From Pseudomonas fragi (GTDB taxonomy: Bacteria; Pseudomonadota; Gammaproteobacteria; Pseudomonadales; Pseudomonadaceae): a DNA stretch of 64,000 nucleotides. The number at the start of each line of letters is the position of its first letter. Position 1 is the first letter of the stretch. The stretch spans positions 126,301-190,300 of the forward strand of contig NZ_NQKQ01000004.1 of the NCBI RefSeq assembly GCF_002269505.1, written 5' to 3'. Of this stretch, positions 28,387 through 36,416 are shown in pieces. The position numbers and the translations under genes are program-made. A model generated the notes under the pieces. The model had not been told where the DNA came from, searched no databases, and saw only the letters and a list, made by a program, of their open reading frames with translations.

Positions 28387-29025
28387 ATGCAACTCTTTAC
28401 CTACTACCGCTCCACGTCCTCTTACCGCGTGCGCATTGCACTGGCGCTCAAGGGGTTGGATTATCAGGCTGTGCCGGTCAACCTGGTTGCCCCGCCTGGC
28501 GGTGAACACCGTCAGGCGGCGTATCTGGCGATCAACCCGCAAGGCCGCGTGCCGGCTTTGCGCACGGACGAGGGCGATGTGCTGACCCAGTCACCGGCAA
28601 TCATCGAATACCTCGAAGAGCGCTACCCGCAGGTCGCGCTGTTGTCTGCGGACCTTGCTGATCGCGCCCGCGAACGGGCGGTGGCGGCTCTGGTGGCCTG
28701 CGATATCCACCCGCTGCATAACGTCAGTGTGCTCAACCAACTGCGCCAGTTGGGACAGGGTGAAGAGCAGGTGGTGCAGTGGATCAGTCACTGGATCAGC
28801 CAAGGGCTGAGTGCCATTGAGCAATTGATCGGTGACAGCGGCTATTGCTTCGGGCCGCAGCCGGGGTTGGCGGATGTGTACTTGATTCCGCAGTTGTATG
28901 CGGCGCAGCGGTTCAACGTGCCCTTGGCGGCTTACCCGCGCATTGCGCGGGTGGCAGCGCTGGCAGAAAAGCATCCGGCGTTTATCACGGCGCACCCGGC
29001 CAATCAGCTCGACACACCGGCCTGA
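28387..29025 (+). CDS. maiA: Maleylacetoacetate isomerase
   Basis: A zeta-class glutathione transferase (212 residues) that isomerises maleylacetoacetate to fumarylacetoacetate. The N-terminal thioredoxin-like domain has the family's serine-rich active site, here YYRSTSSYRVRIALALKG in place of the more usual SSCSWR. PALRTDEGDVLTQSPAIIEYLEE binds glutathione. It has a good AAGGAG ribosome site and is third in the operon. Confidence 0.94.
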   Translation: MQLFTYYRSTSSYRVRIALALKGLDYQAVPVNLVAPPGGEHRQAAYLAINPQGRVPALRTDEGDVLTQSPAIIEYLEERYPQVALLSADLADRARERAVAALVACDIHPLHNVSVLNQLRQLGQGEEQVVQWISHWISQGLSAIEQLIGDSGYCFGPQPGLADVYLIPQLYAAQRFNVPLAAYPRIARVAALAEKHPAFITAHPANQLDTPA

Positions 29026-29036
29026 CCTCACTCTGT

Positions 29037-29060
29037 GTGTGGGAGCGGGCTTACTCCCAC
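29037..29060. repeat. REP fragment
   Basis: GTGGGAGCGGGCTTACTCCCAC is a short palindrome that matches the arms of the REP elements at 16022 and 19220. It appears to be a decayed or single REP and may end the hmg operon. Confidence 0.6.
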
Positions 29061-29183
29061 CGGATCTCTTCTTCGCGGATATGTCCTAAACCCTGAAAAC
29101 CGCAAAGGCTTATTCCTGCGCACTTCAACGGATTTTCTGGCGCCGCCTATACTGGCGAATACCCATAATCGTTCGAGGGCCTG

Positions 29184-30212
29184 ATGATGTTTGCTCTCAT
29201 GCAAAGCGCCAAGCTGGAGTCGTTGCACCTTAGCGTGGACCCTGTGACCGGCCTCAAGGCCGTGATTGCCATTCACAACACTCATCTGGGACCAGCGCTG
29301 GGGGGCTGCCGTTATCTGGCGTATCCCAACGACGAAAGTGCGGTGAACGATGCCATTCGTCTGGCTCAAGACATGAGCTACAAGGCGGCGCTGGCCGGCC
29401 TTGCCGTAGGCGGTGGCCAGGCGGTGGTGGTGCGTGCTGCCCATGTCGAAAGTCGCGCCGCGCTGTTTGAGGCTTTTGGCCGTTGTGTGGAGCAACTGGA
29501 CGGGCGCTATATCACCGCAATCGACAGCGGTACATCAACCGCGGACATGGACTGCATTGCCCAACATACCCGGCATGTCACCAGTACCACCGCTGCGGGG
29601 GACCCTTCGCCACATACCGCAATGGGGGTGTTTGCCGGTATCCGCAGCACGGCGTCATCACGTTTGGGCAGTGACAATCTCGAGGGCTTGCGAGTGGCGG
29701 TGCAGGGGCTGGGCAAGGTGGGCTATGCACTGGCCGAGCAACTGCATGCGGCGGGGGCTGAATTGCTGGTTTGTGATACCGACCCCGGAAAAGTGCGCCT
29801 GGCCATGGAGCAACTGGGCGCCCACCCGATTGCCTGCGAAGCCTTGCTCAGTACACCCTGTGACATTCTTGCACCGTGCGGCCTGGGAGGCGTGCTGAAC
29901 TGGCATAGCGTGGCGCAACTGCGCTGCTCGGCTGTGGCCGGATGCGCGAATAACCAGTTGACCAATCTGCAAGTGGCCGATCAGCTCGAACGACGGGGCA
30001 TTTTGTATGCACCCGATTACGTCATCAACTCCGGAGGGCTGATCTACATGGCACTGACCCATGAAGACGCCACCCCCGAGGCCATCAACCAGCAATTGCT
30101 GCGGATCAGCCAGCGTCTTACCGGCATCTATGCCCATGCCCAAGCCGAAAAGCGTTCGCCGGCAAGGGTTTCTGATGAGCTGGCGCAGCGTTTGTTGTAC
30201 CCCGAAGCTTAA
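29184..30212 (+). CDS. Leucine/glutamate dehydrogenase family protein lacking the catalytic lysine
   Basis: A 342-residue protein of the Leu/Phe/Val dehydrogenase family. The substrate-carboxylate lysine is present (MSYKAALAGL), but the catalytic lysine expected in the GGGKxV motif is glutamine (VGGGQAVVV; codon CAG at 29424). The NAD-binding part is intact (VAVQGLGKVGYALAEQLHAAG), as is the C-terminal APDYVINSGGLI. By family knowledge this change should abolish normal oxidative deamination. It may therefore be a non-catalytic or re-tasked homologue. It overlaps the convergent MerR gene by 4 bases. Confidence 0.85.
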   Translation: MMFALMQSAKLESLHLSVDPVTGLKAVIAIHNTHLGPALGGCRYLAYPNDESAVNDAIRLAQDMSYKAALAGLAVGGGQAVVVRAAHVESRAALFEAFGRCVEQLDGRYITAIDSGTSTADMDCIAQHTRHVTSTTAAGDPSPHTAMGVFAGIRSTASSRLGSDNLEGLRVAVQGLGKVGYALAEQLHAAGAELLVCDTDPGKVRLAMEQLGAHPIACEALLSTPCDILAPCGLGGVLNWHSVAQLRCSAVAGCANNQLTNLQVADQLERRGILYAPDYVINSGGLIYMALTHEDATPEAINQQLLRISQRLTGIYAHAQAEKRSPARVSDELAQRLLYPEA

Positions 30213-30580
30213 TGACAGGCCAAATCCAGCTCCGGTGCTCGCGCTGCAAAGCGTGATTCAAACTCGACCAGCCCCGCATGTACCTGTTGCAACGCCGCTA
30301 TCTGATTCATCACAGCCTGTTTTTTGCTGTCAATGGCGTTACCGACCACTTGCCACGGCAGCGTCTGGCCACGGTGCTGATCCAGAATCGCCTGCATTTC
30401 CTTGAGCTTGAAACCCAATTGCTGCGCGCACTTGATAAACATCAGCAGCTCGACGCTTTGCTCGCTGTAAACGCGATAAGCGCCACGGCGCTGCGGCGGA
30501 GGTAACAGGCCGATTTCTTCGTAGTGACGAATGCTTTTGATAGTGGTGCCGGACAAGCGGGCGGCTTTGCCGATGTACAT
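30209..30580 (-). CDS. MerR-family transcriptional regulator
   Basis: A 123-residue regulator with a MerR winged helix at the N-terminus (MYIGKAARLSGTTIKSIRHYEEIGLLPPP), a dimerisation helix, and no cysteine cluster for metal sensing. It lies 39 bases downstream of a quinone-reductase-like gene on the same strand and probably controls it. The ATG at 30580 fits the family; the open frame extends 6 codons further. Confidence 0.85.
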   Translation of the reverse strand: MYIGKAARLSGTTIKSIRHYEEIGLLPPPQRRGAYRVYSEQSVELLMFIKCAQQLGFKLKEMQAILDQHRGQTLPWQVVGNAIDSKKQAVMNQIAALQQVHAGLVEFESRFAARAPELDLACH

Positions 30581-30619
30581 GAAAAGTCCTTTTTTCAATG
30601 GCCGTCAGCAAGGATCTGC

Positions 30620-31195
30620 TCAGCGGGTCGCGAGCGTGCGGGCTTGCTGCAGCCATGTTGCTCGTTGAGTGGGGGTGGCGCCGAGGATCGGGCCAAAGGT
30701 CAGGGTGGCCAAAGGCTTTATGCCACAAAATGCCAGGGTGTTTTTACGCATTTGATGCAGGCCCGGCATGCGGTAAATCCACTTGTAGTACCAGGGCGGG
30801 GTGTCCATCGTGACCAGCAGATGCGCACTGCGCCCGTTGAGCAGCTTGTCGGGGAAGGCCTTCCCCTGGCGATAGTTAAAGGCGAAACCGGGCAGCAGGA
30901 TGCGATCGAAAAAGCCTTTCATCAGCGCGGGAACCCCGCCCCACCAGATCGGATAAACCAGCACCAGGTGTTCGGCCCAGAGAATGTCGGCCTGAGCGTC
31001 GAGCAAGTCGGGCTCCAGTGCCTGTATCTGCCTGTAGCCCTCGTGCAGCACCGGATCGAAGCGCAGGGCGCCCAGGCGCATGACGCGTACATCATGGCTG
31101 GCATCTTTGGCCGCAGCTATGTAGCTGTCTGCCAGTGCGCTACAGAAACTGTTCGTGCCGGGGTGACCGAGAATCACCAGTACTCGCTTGCTCAT
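30620..31195 (-). CDS. NAD(P)H dehydrogenase (quinone), flavodoxin-like fold
   Basis: A 191-residue protein of the DT-diaphorase/KefF/MdaB type that reduces quinones by two electrons. It shows the phosphate-binding loop LGHPGTNSFC, the YPIWWGGVPALMKGFFDR flavin segment and DTPPWYY. It is followed by the MerR regulator, a typical pair for electrophile or quinone stress. Confidence 0.87.
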   Translation of the reverse strand: MSKRVLVILGHPGTNSFCSALADSYIAAAKDASHDVRVMRLGALRFDPVLHEGYRQIQALEPDLLDAQADILWAEHLVLVYPIWWGGVPALMKGFFDRILLPGFAFNYRQGKAFPDKLLNGRSAHLLVTMDTPPWYYKWIYRMPGLHQMRKNTLAFCGIKPLATLTFGPILGATPTQRATWLQQARTLATR

Positions 31196-31273
31196 CGTGG
31201 CGCCAACCTCAAAGTAGGCCTTTGAGGGTAGGGGCTGCCCCGTAGGGGAGAGTCAAGCGAGTACGCGGCAGTC

Positions 31274-31531
31274 TTACTCGCTGTCGACCAGCAACTCGGA
31301 CAGGGCGTCCGGCTGGCTCTTGAATGCCTTGGCAAACACATCGCGATTTTTCGCCATGTAGATACCGGCTTCTTCGACTTGCTGCTCGTTCAGGGACGGC
31401 ACAGCTTTTTGCAATACTTCGGCCAGCAATTCTGCCAGTTCCAGCATTTTGTCATGACGGTCAGCTTCGGCTTTATCCATGAACAAACGCTCCAGATCTC
31501 GGCTGCTGCGGTATACCACTTCGACGGCCAT
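31274..31531 (-). CDS. yebG: YebG family SOS-induced protein
   Basis: An 85-residue homologue of E. coli YebG (MAVEVVYRSSRDLERLF, then ADRHDKMLELAELL). YebG belongs to the LexA regulon; its biochemical role is unknown. A near-perfect LexA box lies 41 bases before the start codon, which supports both the identification and SOS control. Confidence 0.92.
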   Translation of the reverse strand: MAVEVVYRSSRDLERLFMDKAEADRHDKMLELAELLAEVLQKAVPSLNEQQVEEAGIYMAKNRDVFAKAFKSQPDALSELLVDSE

Positions 31532-31572
31532 TTACCACCTCATATGCCTTCACGTAAATTATCTTGCGATTA

Positions 31573-31588
31573 CTGTATTTATATACAG
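31573..31588 (-). promoter_or_regulatory. LexA box of yebG
   Basis: CTGTATTTATATACAG matches the gamma-proteobacterial LexA consensus CTG-N10-CAG, with TATATATA-like centre and one deviation from CTGTATATATATACAG. It lies in the yebG promoter. Confidence 0.92.
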
Positions 31589-31800
31589 CGAAAAGGATAA
31601 GCCAATCATCGGGATTTGAATAGCAGCTTTTTCACTCTAGCTGTAATTGATAGGCGCAGCAGGTGCCTGACGTGTCTAATAGCCGTCCGCCATCATCTTA
31701 AGTAAGCAGCATCAGGCTGCCACATGGCCTTTTTTCTGCATGTAAAAAGCGTCATGTGCATCGCGGATGATCCGTTCGAGTCGATTCAAGGAGCTGCATC

Positions 31801-32124
31801 GTGAGAGTTAACAAAGCTGAGAAGCTACGTCGCCAGGTTCATGAACTGGCCGAGTCGATGGGCAACCTGTTCGTCGAAACCTTCCACTACCTGGCGTTGT
31901 TTGCCATTGGTGCGGTCACCGCCTGGGCTGCGGTGATGGAATTTCTGGGGATGGTGGAGAAGGGCAACATCACGATTGATGACATCCTGCTGCTGTTTAT
32001 CTACCTCGAGTTGGGTGCGATGGTCGGGATTTACTTCAAGACGAAGGTCTACGTTACTAACAATACATTTCAGGGCGACGAAACCCTTGCACGTCCCGAG
32101 AATGCTGGGGCATGGTGCGCGTAA
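31801..32124 (+). pseudogene. psiE: Truncated psiE (phosphate-starvation-inducible family), cut by the element
   Basis: The GTG start at 31801 has a good AAGGAG. Residues 1-81 match the PsiE family up to GAMVGIYFKT, where intact members continue NHMPxRF. Here the frame instead runs into 26 unrelated residues (KVYVTNNTFQG...) and stops. The break at about 32041-32046 is also where the base composition begins to fall, so I place the left junction of the accessory element there. The remaining fragment has lost most of its membrane segments and should be inactive. Confidence 0.82.
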
Positions 32125-32185
32125 TCTATTTTTGACGTAACGTGCGGTTGGCTTGAATCGCTCAATTTTTTGATGGTGGTAGGTA

Positions 32186-32635
32186 ATGACTGAACAAGTG
32201 AAATGGGCTGAAACGCTGCGGAAAAAGCTTCATGGTGGTGCCGATTCAATCGGCAATCTGTTCGTAGAAACGTTTCATTACCTTGCGCTTTTTGGAATCG
32301 GAGTGGTAACGGTTTATGCGGGGATTTCGACCTTTATAGACATGCTGCAACAGCCTAAAATTTCCGTTGATGATATTTTACTGCTTTTCATATTTCTTGA
32401 ATTGCTGGCTATGGCGGGCATTTATTTTCGTACAAATCACATGCCTTTACGCTTCCTTTTGTACATCGGCGTTACGGCTTTGATTAGGCTTTTGATTAGC
32501 GATGTTTCACATCACAATGCGCCAGATATGGGCATTTTGTACGTTTGTGGTGGTGTGCTTTTGCTTTCTGTTTCGATTCTCGTTGTTAGATTTTCATCTT
32601 CAAAATATCCATCTGTAAAAGAAAAGGCTGAATAA
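32186..32635 (+). CDS. psiE: Element-borne complete PsiE-family protein
   Basis: A 149-residue inner-membrane protein with four predicted segments, fully aligned with the PsiE family (GNLFVETFHYLALF, DDILLLFIFLELLAMAGIYFRTNHMPLRF, ALIRLLI). The first 80 residues match the broken chromosomal copy 300 bases upstream, but the DNA is much more AT-rich and many codons differ. It is therefore a foreign homologue, not a recent duplicate. It could replace the function destroyed by insertion. PsiE's molecular role is unknown. Confidence 0.88.
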   Translation: MTEQVKWAETLRKKLHGGADSIGNLFVETFHYLALFGIGVVTVYAGISTFIDMLQQPKISVDDILLLFIFLELLAMAGIYFRTNHMPLRFLLYIGVTALIRLLISDVSHHNAPDMGILYVCGGVLLLSVSILVVRFSSSKYPSVKEKAE

Positions 32636-32789
32636 GAAAATTAATTGGTTTTTGATTTTGATTTTGAACCCCAATTTTTTTCCGTCTCTCACGCTCTCAT
32701 TCTAGTTAACAGCACACACTTGTCTCATTAGAAGAAAGACAAAAAGCCTTGATAAATCTCTTAAAGAATCAGTTAAAGGATTGACAAAA

Positions 32790-33671
32790 ATGAAACTGCC
32801 AGTTCCGTTCGATATGGGTGATATTTTTCAGTTGATGGAAGTCAGCAACAAAATCGAAGTAGTTTTAGAGAAGCCAAATGGCGAAATTTATGAAGATTTT
32901 GGTGATTGTTCTTTTTGCAAAGCTGAAAAAGAAAATGGATTTGCATTTGCTTTGATGAGCAAAATGAAATGCATAGAGTTTTATGTAACTGCAAAGCAAG
33001 AAGCGCTTGTGTTTATTTATGCTCTTGGTGATTTGCAACAAAGCTCACTTGGCGAAGGTAAGGTTGAGTCTTACTTAGATGAAAATGAAAATATTGAAAG
33101 TGTTTTTAGCTTTGAAGGCATTAATCTTAGAATAAAGTATCAAAGACATTATCTGAAAGCCCTGCCAAGTGATTATGAAGCGTACATGTCTAATCAGGGT
33201 GATGCGCTTGGTCTGAAATGGTTGAATGTCAGAAATGACATTGACCGTTTTAAATTTGACGTTGCGAATCGAGTGGTTAGTATTGGCAGAATTAAGAATA
33301 ACGTCATTGTGGAAATGTGTAAAAAAGCTAATCTTTATTCAGTGAATATTGGTGATGCTGATAATTTTATGATTGATTTTGTGGGTCTTGATAAGGCTAT
33401 TGATACGCGCATTCAAATTAACATTTGTGATGAAAATAAAAGCATTGTTGAAGACGCAACATTTAAAAGCCTTTTCTATGCGTTGTCTTTTGCTAGTGAT
33501 AATGATTTTACATCGCTGCGAGGTTGTGAGTTAAAGCGAAATCAAGACGAAAAATTTATCACGTATTTCTTTGAAAAAGATGATGAAAGCATTGCTGTAA
33601 TTATCCCAAGAAATAAAAATGATGATGAGCAAGCATATGAAATGTTCAGCGGTATAGAATTCAAGTCGTGA
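32790..33671 (+). CDS. Hypothetical protein
   Basis: 293 residues, AT-rich, no recognised family. It is acidic and appears to be a soluble alpha/beta protein without signal peptide or membrane segment. The ATG at 32790 lies 9 bases after AAAGGA; a TTG at 32781 in frame sits too close to that site. It is the last gene before a 1.7-kb non-coding repeat region. Confidence 0.65.
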   Translation: MKLPVPFDMGDIFQLMEVSNKIEVVLEKPNGEIYEDFGDCSFCKAEKENGFAFALMSKMKCIEFYVTAKQEALVFIYALGDLQQSSLGEGKVESYLDENENIESVFSFEGINLRIKYQRHYLKALPSDYEAYMSNQGDALGLKWLNVRNDIDRFKFDVANRVVSIGRIKNNVIVEMCKKANLYSVNIGDADNFMIDFVGLDKAIDTRIQINICDENKSIVEDATFKSLFYALSFASDNDFTSLRGCELKRNQDEKFITYFFEKDDESIAVIIPRNKNDDEQAYEMFSGIEFKS

Positions 33672-33768
33672 GATTGAGGTGTTGAGTCATTAGGCTTTTA
33701 TTTGAAGATTTTGGCTCAACAACTTTAGTGCTGCACTAGTGGTGAATACTGCACGGTTTGTTAATTCT

Positions 33769-34253
33769 TGGTGCAATGCTCTGAATTGAGTCATAAAGCC
33801 CATGATTTCGCGTTCTAAGCATTTTCGGGTGTGTCTCATCGAGGAAGCCACTAGAAACGCTTCAAATCGCAATATCCAATTAATTATTTAAATTCTACAA
33901 ATAATAAAACTAAAATATCTTTAAAACTGCTTTTGATTTATCGATTAAATCAACAACTGGCCTGAGTACAAGCAAGGATTCTGAAAATCACCTTCTAGGA
34001 AAAAAGCTCAATTCCCGCGAAGCGAGTGTGTTTTTCTAAAAAAGAGGAATGCATTGATTTTCTAAAAATTACTAATCGCAAAGGTTTGTTTTCCAGTTCC
34101 CAATTTTTTGTTCCCATTATCAAGTTTCCATTTTATTTTTTCAGCGACATGGATTTTGTTAGGTTAGTTTGTTTTTTTGCTGTTGACGATTTTCTTTAGC
34201 GCGCAACGCGCACGCCCGCGTATATCGATCCCCCCCTTGAATTTAAAGGGCTG
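33769..34253. repeat. Long imperfect direct repeat, copy 1 (~485 bp, non-coding)
   Basis: Begins GGTGCAATGCT and ends CCTTGAATTTAAAGGG. It matches 34626-35092 in order and orientation, with conserved blocks TAAGCATTTT..GGTGTGTCTCATCGA, AAAATATCTTTAAAAC.GCTTTTGATTTATCGATT, CAATTCCCGCGAAGCGAGTG, CAAGGTTTGTTTTCCAGTTCCC and TTAGCGCGCAACGCGCACGC. Small minus-strand open frames in both copies share only repeat-encoded residues and are not credible genes. The position beside replication-like genes suggests an origin, partition or transfer locus. Confidence 0.8.
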
Positions 34254-34307
34254 GACTAGTGGTGAATGTAACGAAAGTTATGTTCAAAGATTTTTTAACG
34301 AAATTAC

Positions 34308-34396
34308 GAACATAATAAAAATGATGTTCAAAGGGCTTTTAAAACTCAAATTTGTGGATCTTCATATTTATGAACATAATAAAAATGATGTTCATA
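34308..34396. repeat. Pair of ATGAACAT/ATGTTCAT palindromes
   Basis: The unit GAACATAATAAAAATGATGT with its completing TTC occurs at 34308-34330 and again at 34371-34394. In the second copy the arms TATGAACAT and ATGTTCATA are perfect over 9 bases. They lie between the two long direct repeats and resemble operators or iterons. Confidence 0.6.
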
Positions 34397-34625
34397 AATA
34401 TTATTTTTTGATTAAAATTCAGTGGATGTGATGATTTTTTTATGATTGATACGAAAAATATTTCGGTGGTTTTTCTCGAAAACGAATCGCAGTGGGAAAT
34501 GCGGTGAAAAATAAAAAGAGATAAGTAGGTGATTTTCTGCGTTTAAAATTACGGTAGGGAATTCGAGAGAAATGGTTTGATTCGATATTTGAGAAATGTT
34601 TAGAACGCAGTGTGAGTTGGGTCTA

Positions 34626-35092
34626 GGTGCAATGCTTAGGATTAAACTCATTAAGCCACTAATTTCACGTCCTAAGCATTTTCTGGTGTGTCTCATCGAA
34701 GAACACCATAGAATTGCTTTAAATCGCATAATCCAATCAATTACATAAACTCTACCAATATTAAAAACTAAAATATCTTTAAAACCGCTTTTGATTTATC
34801 GATTGAATTCACAACTAGACTAAGTAGAAGCAAGAATTCTGAAAATATCCTTCTAGGAAAAAACTCAATTCCCGCGAAGCGAGTGGATTTTTTAATACAA
34901 AGAGGATTCATTGTTTAGAATAAAAATTTCAAATCGCAAGGTTTGTTTTCCAGTTCCCCTTTTTTTGTTCCCAATATGATTTTTTGGTTTCGGGGAATTT
35001 TCTGGCGCTTAGTTTTTTTATTGGTTTCTAAAAACTTTAGCGCGCAACGCGCACGCTATACGTTTTGCCCCCTTGAATTTAAAGGGCTGTGG
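34626..35092. repeat. Long imperfect direct repeat, copy 2 (~467 bp, non-coding)
   Basis: Second copy of the repeat at 33769-34253, offset by about 850 bases. Conserved blocks keep their order while the DNA between them has diverged and changed length. That pattern suggests selection on the blocks rather than recent copying. Confidence 0.8.
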
Positions 35093-35102
35093 AGGAGATC
35101 TT

Positions 35103-35230
35103 AGGTACTGTACTACCTTTTATAACCTGATTTACCCCCCAATTAAAAGGTACTGCACTACCTTTTAAAGCCACTTATTTCCACGTAAATCTGTGTTAGG
35201 TACTTTATAAAAGGTACTGTACTACCTTTT
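35103..35230. repeat. Palindromic AAAAGGTACTGTACTACCTTTT-type repeats
   Basis: The core AGGTACTGTACTACCTTTT lies at 35103-35121, with close copies at 35145-35166 (GC in place of GT in the centre) and 35209-35230, and a partial copy at 35197-35206. Each has AAAGGTA/TACCTTT arms. A related palindrome lies at 36264-36288. Placement directly upstream of small winged-helix genes fits replication iterons or operators of a Rep-type protein. Confidence 0.75.
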
Positions 35231-35445
35231 AATCGTAATCAAGATTGTTCAAAATTTAACCAATTATTACGATTAGTCTATTGAGTTTAAGATTCGGCGT
35301 GAAAACACCTTTTGATAATAATCGTTTTTAATGATCCGCAATAATAGGACATTATAATAATTTTCGAAAATATTTCGCTTAACCCCTAAAAATCTGTTAG
35401 GTAAATGTTATATTGATAAAACAAGAAAAAATAAGGGGATAAAAA

Positions 35446-35739
35446 ATGTCATACGCATATATCAGCAGAAGAGAGAAAACAAAAGAACGCTTGGCTGAAT
35501 TGGCAAAGGAAAGCACAACGGCATTCACGTTGCTAATGTATCTAATGATTGAGTCTGATGAGAATTTAGGTAAGCATCAAATTGCATACGAAAATTACGA
35601 AAGAATGGGGGCGTACCTTTCAAAATCAAAAGAAACTGTGCGTGTAGCACTAAACATATTGAGAAAAAGGAAGTTGATAAGTGAAGAGTACGACAAAAAA
35701 TTCAATATGTTTTTGATAGAAGTTTTGATAAATAAATAA
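35446..35739 (+). CDS. Small winged-helix protein
   Basis: 97 residues, basic. The C-terminal half reads as a winged helix (MGAYLSKSKETVRVALNILRKRKLISEEYDKKFNMFLIEV). The motif AAATGTTATATT lies 31 bases before the ATG, and unlike most promoter-proximal genes here it also has a ribosome site (AGGGG). Together with the next two small winged-helix genes and the palindromes upstream it may regulate or initiate replication. Confidence 0.65.
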   Translation: MSYAYISRREKTKERLAELAKESTTAFTLLMYLMIESDENLGKHQIAYENYERMGAYLSKSKETVRVALNILRKRKLISEEYDKKFNMFLIEVLINK

Positions 35740-35773
35740 TGTGCAGTGAAGAAACGAAGATTCGGAGAAGTAA

Positions 35774-36265
35774 ATGAAAAACCCTTTTACAAGCGTGTTG
35801 GACAAGACAAAGGATAAAATTATCTATGTAAAAACCTACAAAAATGCATTGCCAGTGATTTTTGCTGCGGGTATGTGTGATAGCTTCGCTAGAACGATAT
35901 TGGATTTAGCCGCTGATGCAATGGATAGAAATAATGAATGCACAGTTTGTTATGCTGATTTAGACAAGGTGCTTGGCATAAAGCAACCAAAAACAAGAAC
36001 TAAAGCAATAAACTTGTTGAGGGTTTTGGGGCTTGTTGAAACCGTAAATGGTAATCGTAAAGGAGTAATTCTATTCAGGTTGAATTCAAGAGCATTCGGA
36101 AATTCTTCAGAAATTAACAGCAAAACAGATGGTCGTTTTTGCGAGCCTTTGAATAAATGTGCTTTAGATGCAGATGGAATGATTAACAAGAAATATGTTG
36201 AAACCTATCGTTTCTATGAAAAAAGCCAAGCAAAGGTGGAATTGTACGTTGGTATCGATTTCTAA
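35774..36265 (+). CDS. Winged-helix protein, replication- or regulator-like
   Basis: 163 residues with a helical N-terminal half (FARTILDLAADAMDRNNEC) and a winged helix (YADLDKVLGIKQPKTRTKAINLLRVLGLVETVNGNRKGVILFRLN). It has a GGAG ribosome site and lies 34 bases after the previous gene, so the two form one transcript. No catalytic motif is seen. The stop overlaps a palindrome of the same type as the upstream repeats. Confidence 0.62.
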   Translation: MKNPFTSVLDKTKDKIIYVKTYKNALPVIFAAGMCDSFARTILDLAADAMDRNNECTVCYADLDKVLGIKQPKTRTKAINLLRVLGLVETVNGNRKGVILFRLNSRAFGNSSEINSKTDGRFCEPLNKCALDADGMINKKYVETYRFYEKSQAKVELYVGIDF

Positions 36266-36288
36266 AAGGTATCGTGAGAATACCTTTT
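36264..36288. repeat. AAAAGGTA..TACCTTTT palindrome
   Basis: AAAAGGTATCGTGAGAATAC followed by CTTTT: the same arms as the repeats at 35103-35230, placed at the end of the second winged-helix gene. It may be an outlying operator or iteron. Confidence 0.55.
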
Positions 36289-36315
36289 GAACGTACTCTT
36301 AATTGAGTATGCCTA

Positions 36316-36338
36316 ATCCTCAAATCTGAGGATTTTTC
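36316..36338 (+). terminator. Intrinsic terminator
   Basis: ATCCTCA and TGAGGAT form a short stem followed by TTTTTCTT, about 50 bases after the stop of the 163-residue gene. Confidence 0.65.
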
Positions 36339-36379
36339 TTAATAAATAATTTGTCGTATAACTGGTTTTTACAAAATAA

Positions 36380-36390
36380 AATGGTACGAT
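36380..36390 (+). promoter_or_regulatory. AAATGGTATAAT-type promoter (variant TACGAT)
   Basis: AAATGGTACGAT lies 26 bases before the ATG at 36417. It follows the element-wide pattern of extended -10, no -35, and no Shine-Dalgarno sequence in the leader. Confidence 0.6.
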
Positions 36391-36416
36391 ATTTGTAGAA
36401 ACTAAATAAAATCAAT

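Noticed and set aside
26386..28542. 718-codon minus-strand open frame opposite hmgA-fahA
   Set aside because: Shadow frame; both plus-strand genes are unmistakable and form an operon.
34177..34431. 84-codon plus-strand ORF
   Set aside because: Composed of AT-rich repeat and palindrome sequence, with no start signal.
33690..34729. Two minus-strand ORFs (33690-33872, 34412-34729) sharing MRHTRKCL
   Set aside because: They lie in the two long direct repeats and share only repeat-derived residues; the rest of each frame is unrelated and has no ribosome site.
35103..35230. CRISPR-like array
   Set aside because: Repeats are palindromic, only three to four copies, spacing is irregular, and no cas gene is near; iterons or operators fit better.
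36264..36288. Intrinsic terminator
   Set aside because: The arms match the upstream AAAAGGTA repeats and there is no T run; a separate terminator lies at 36316.
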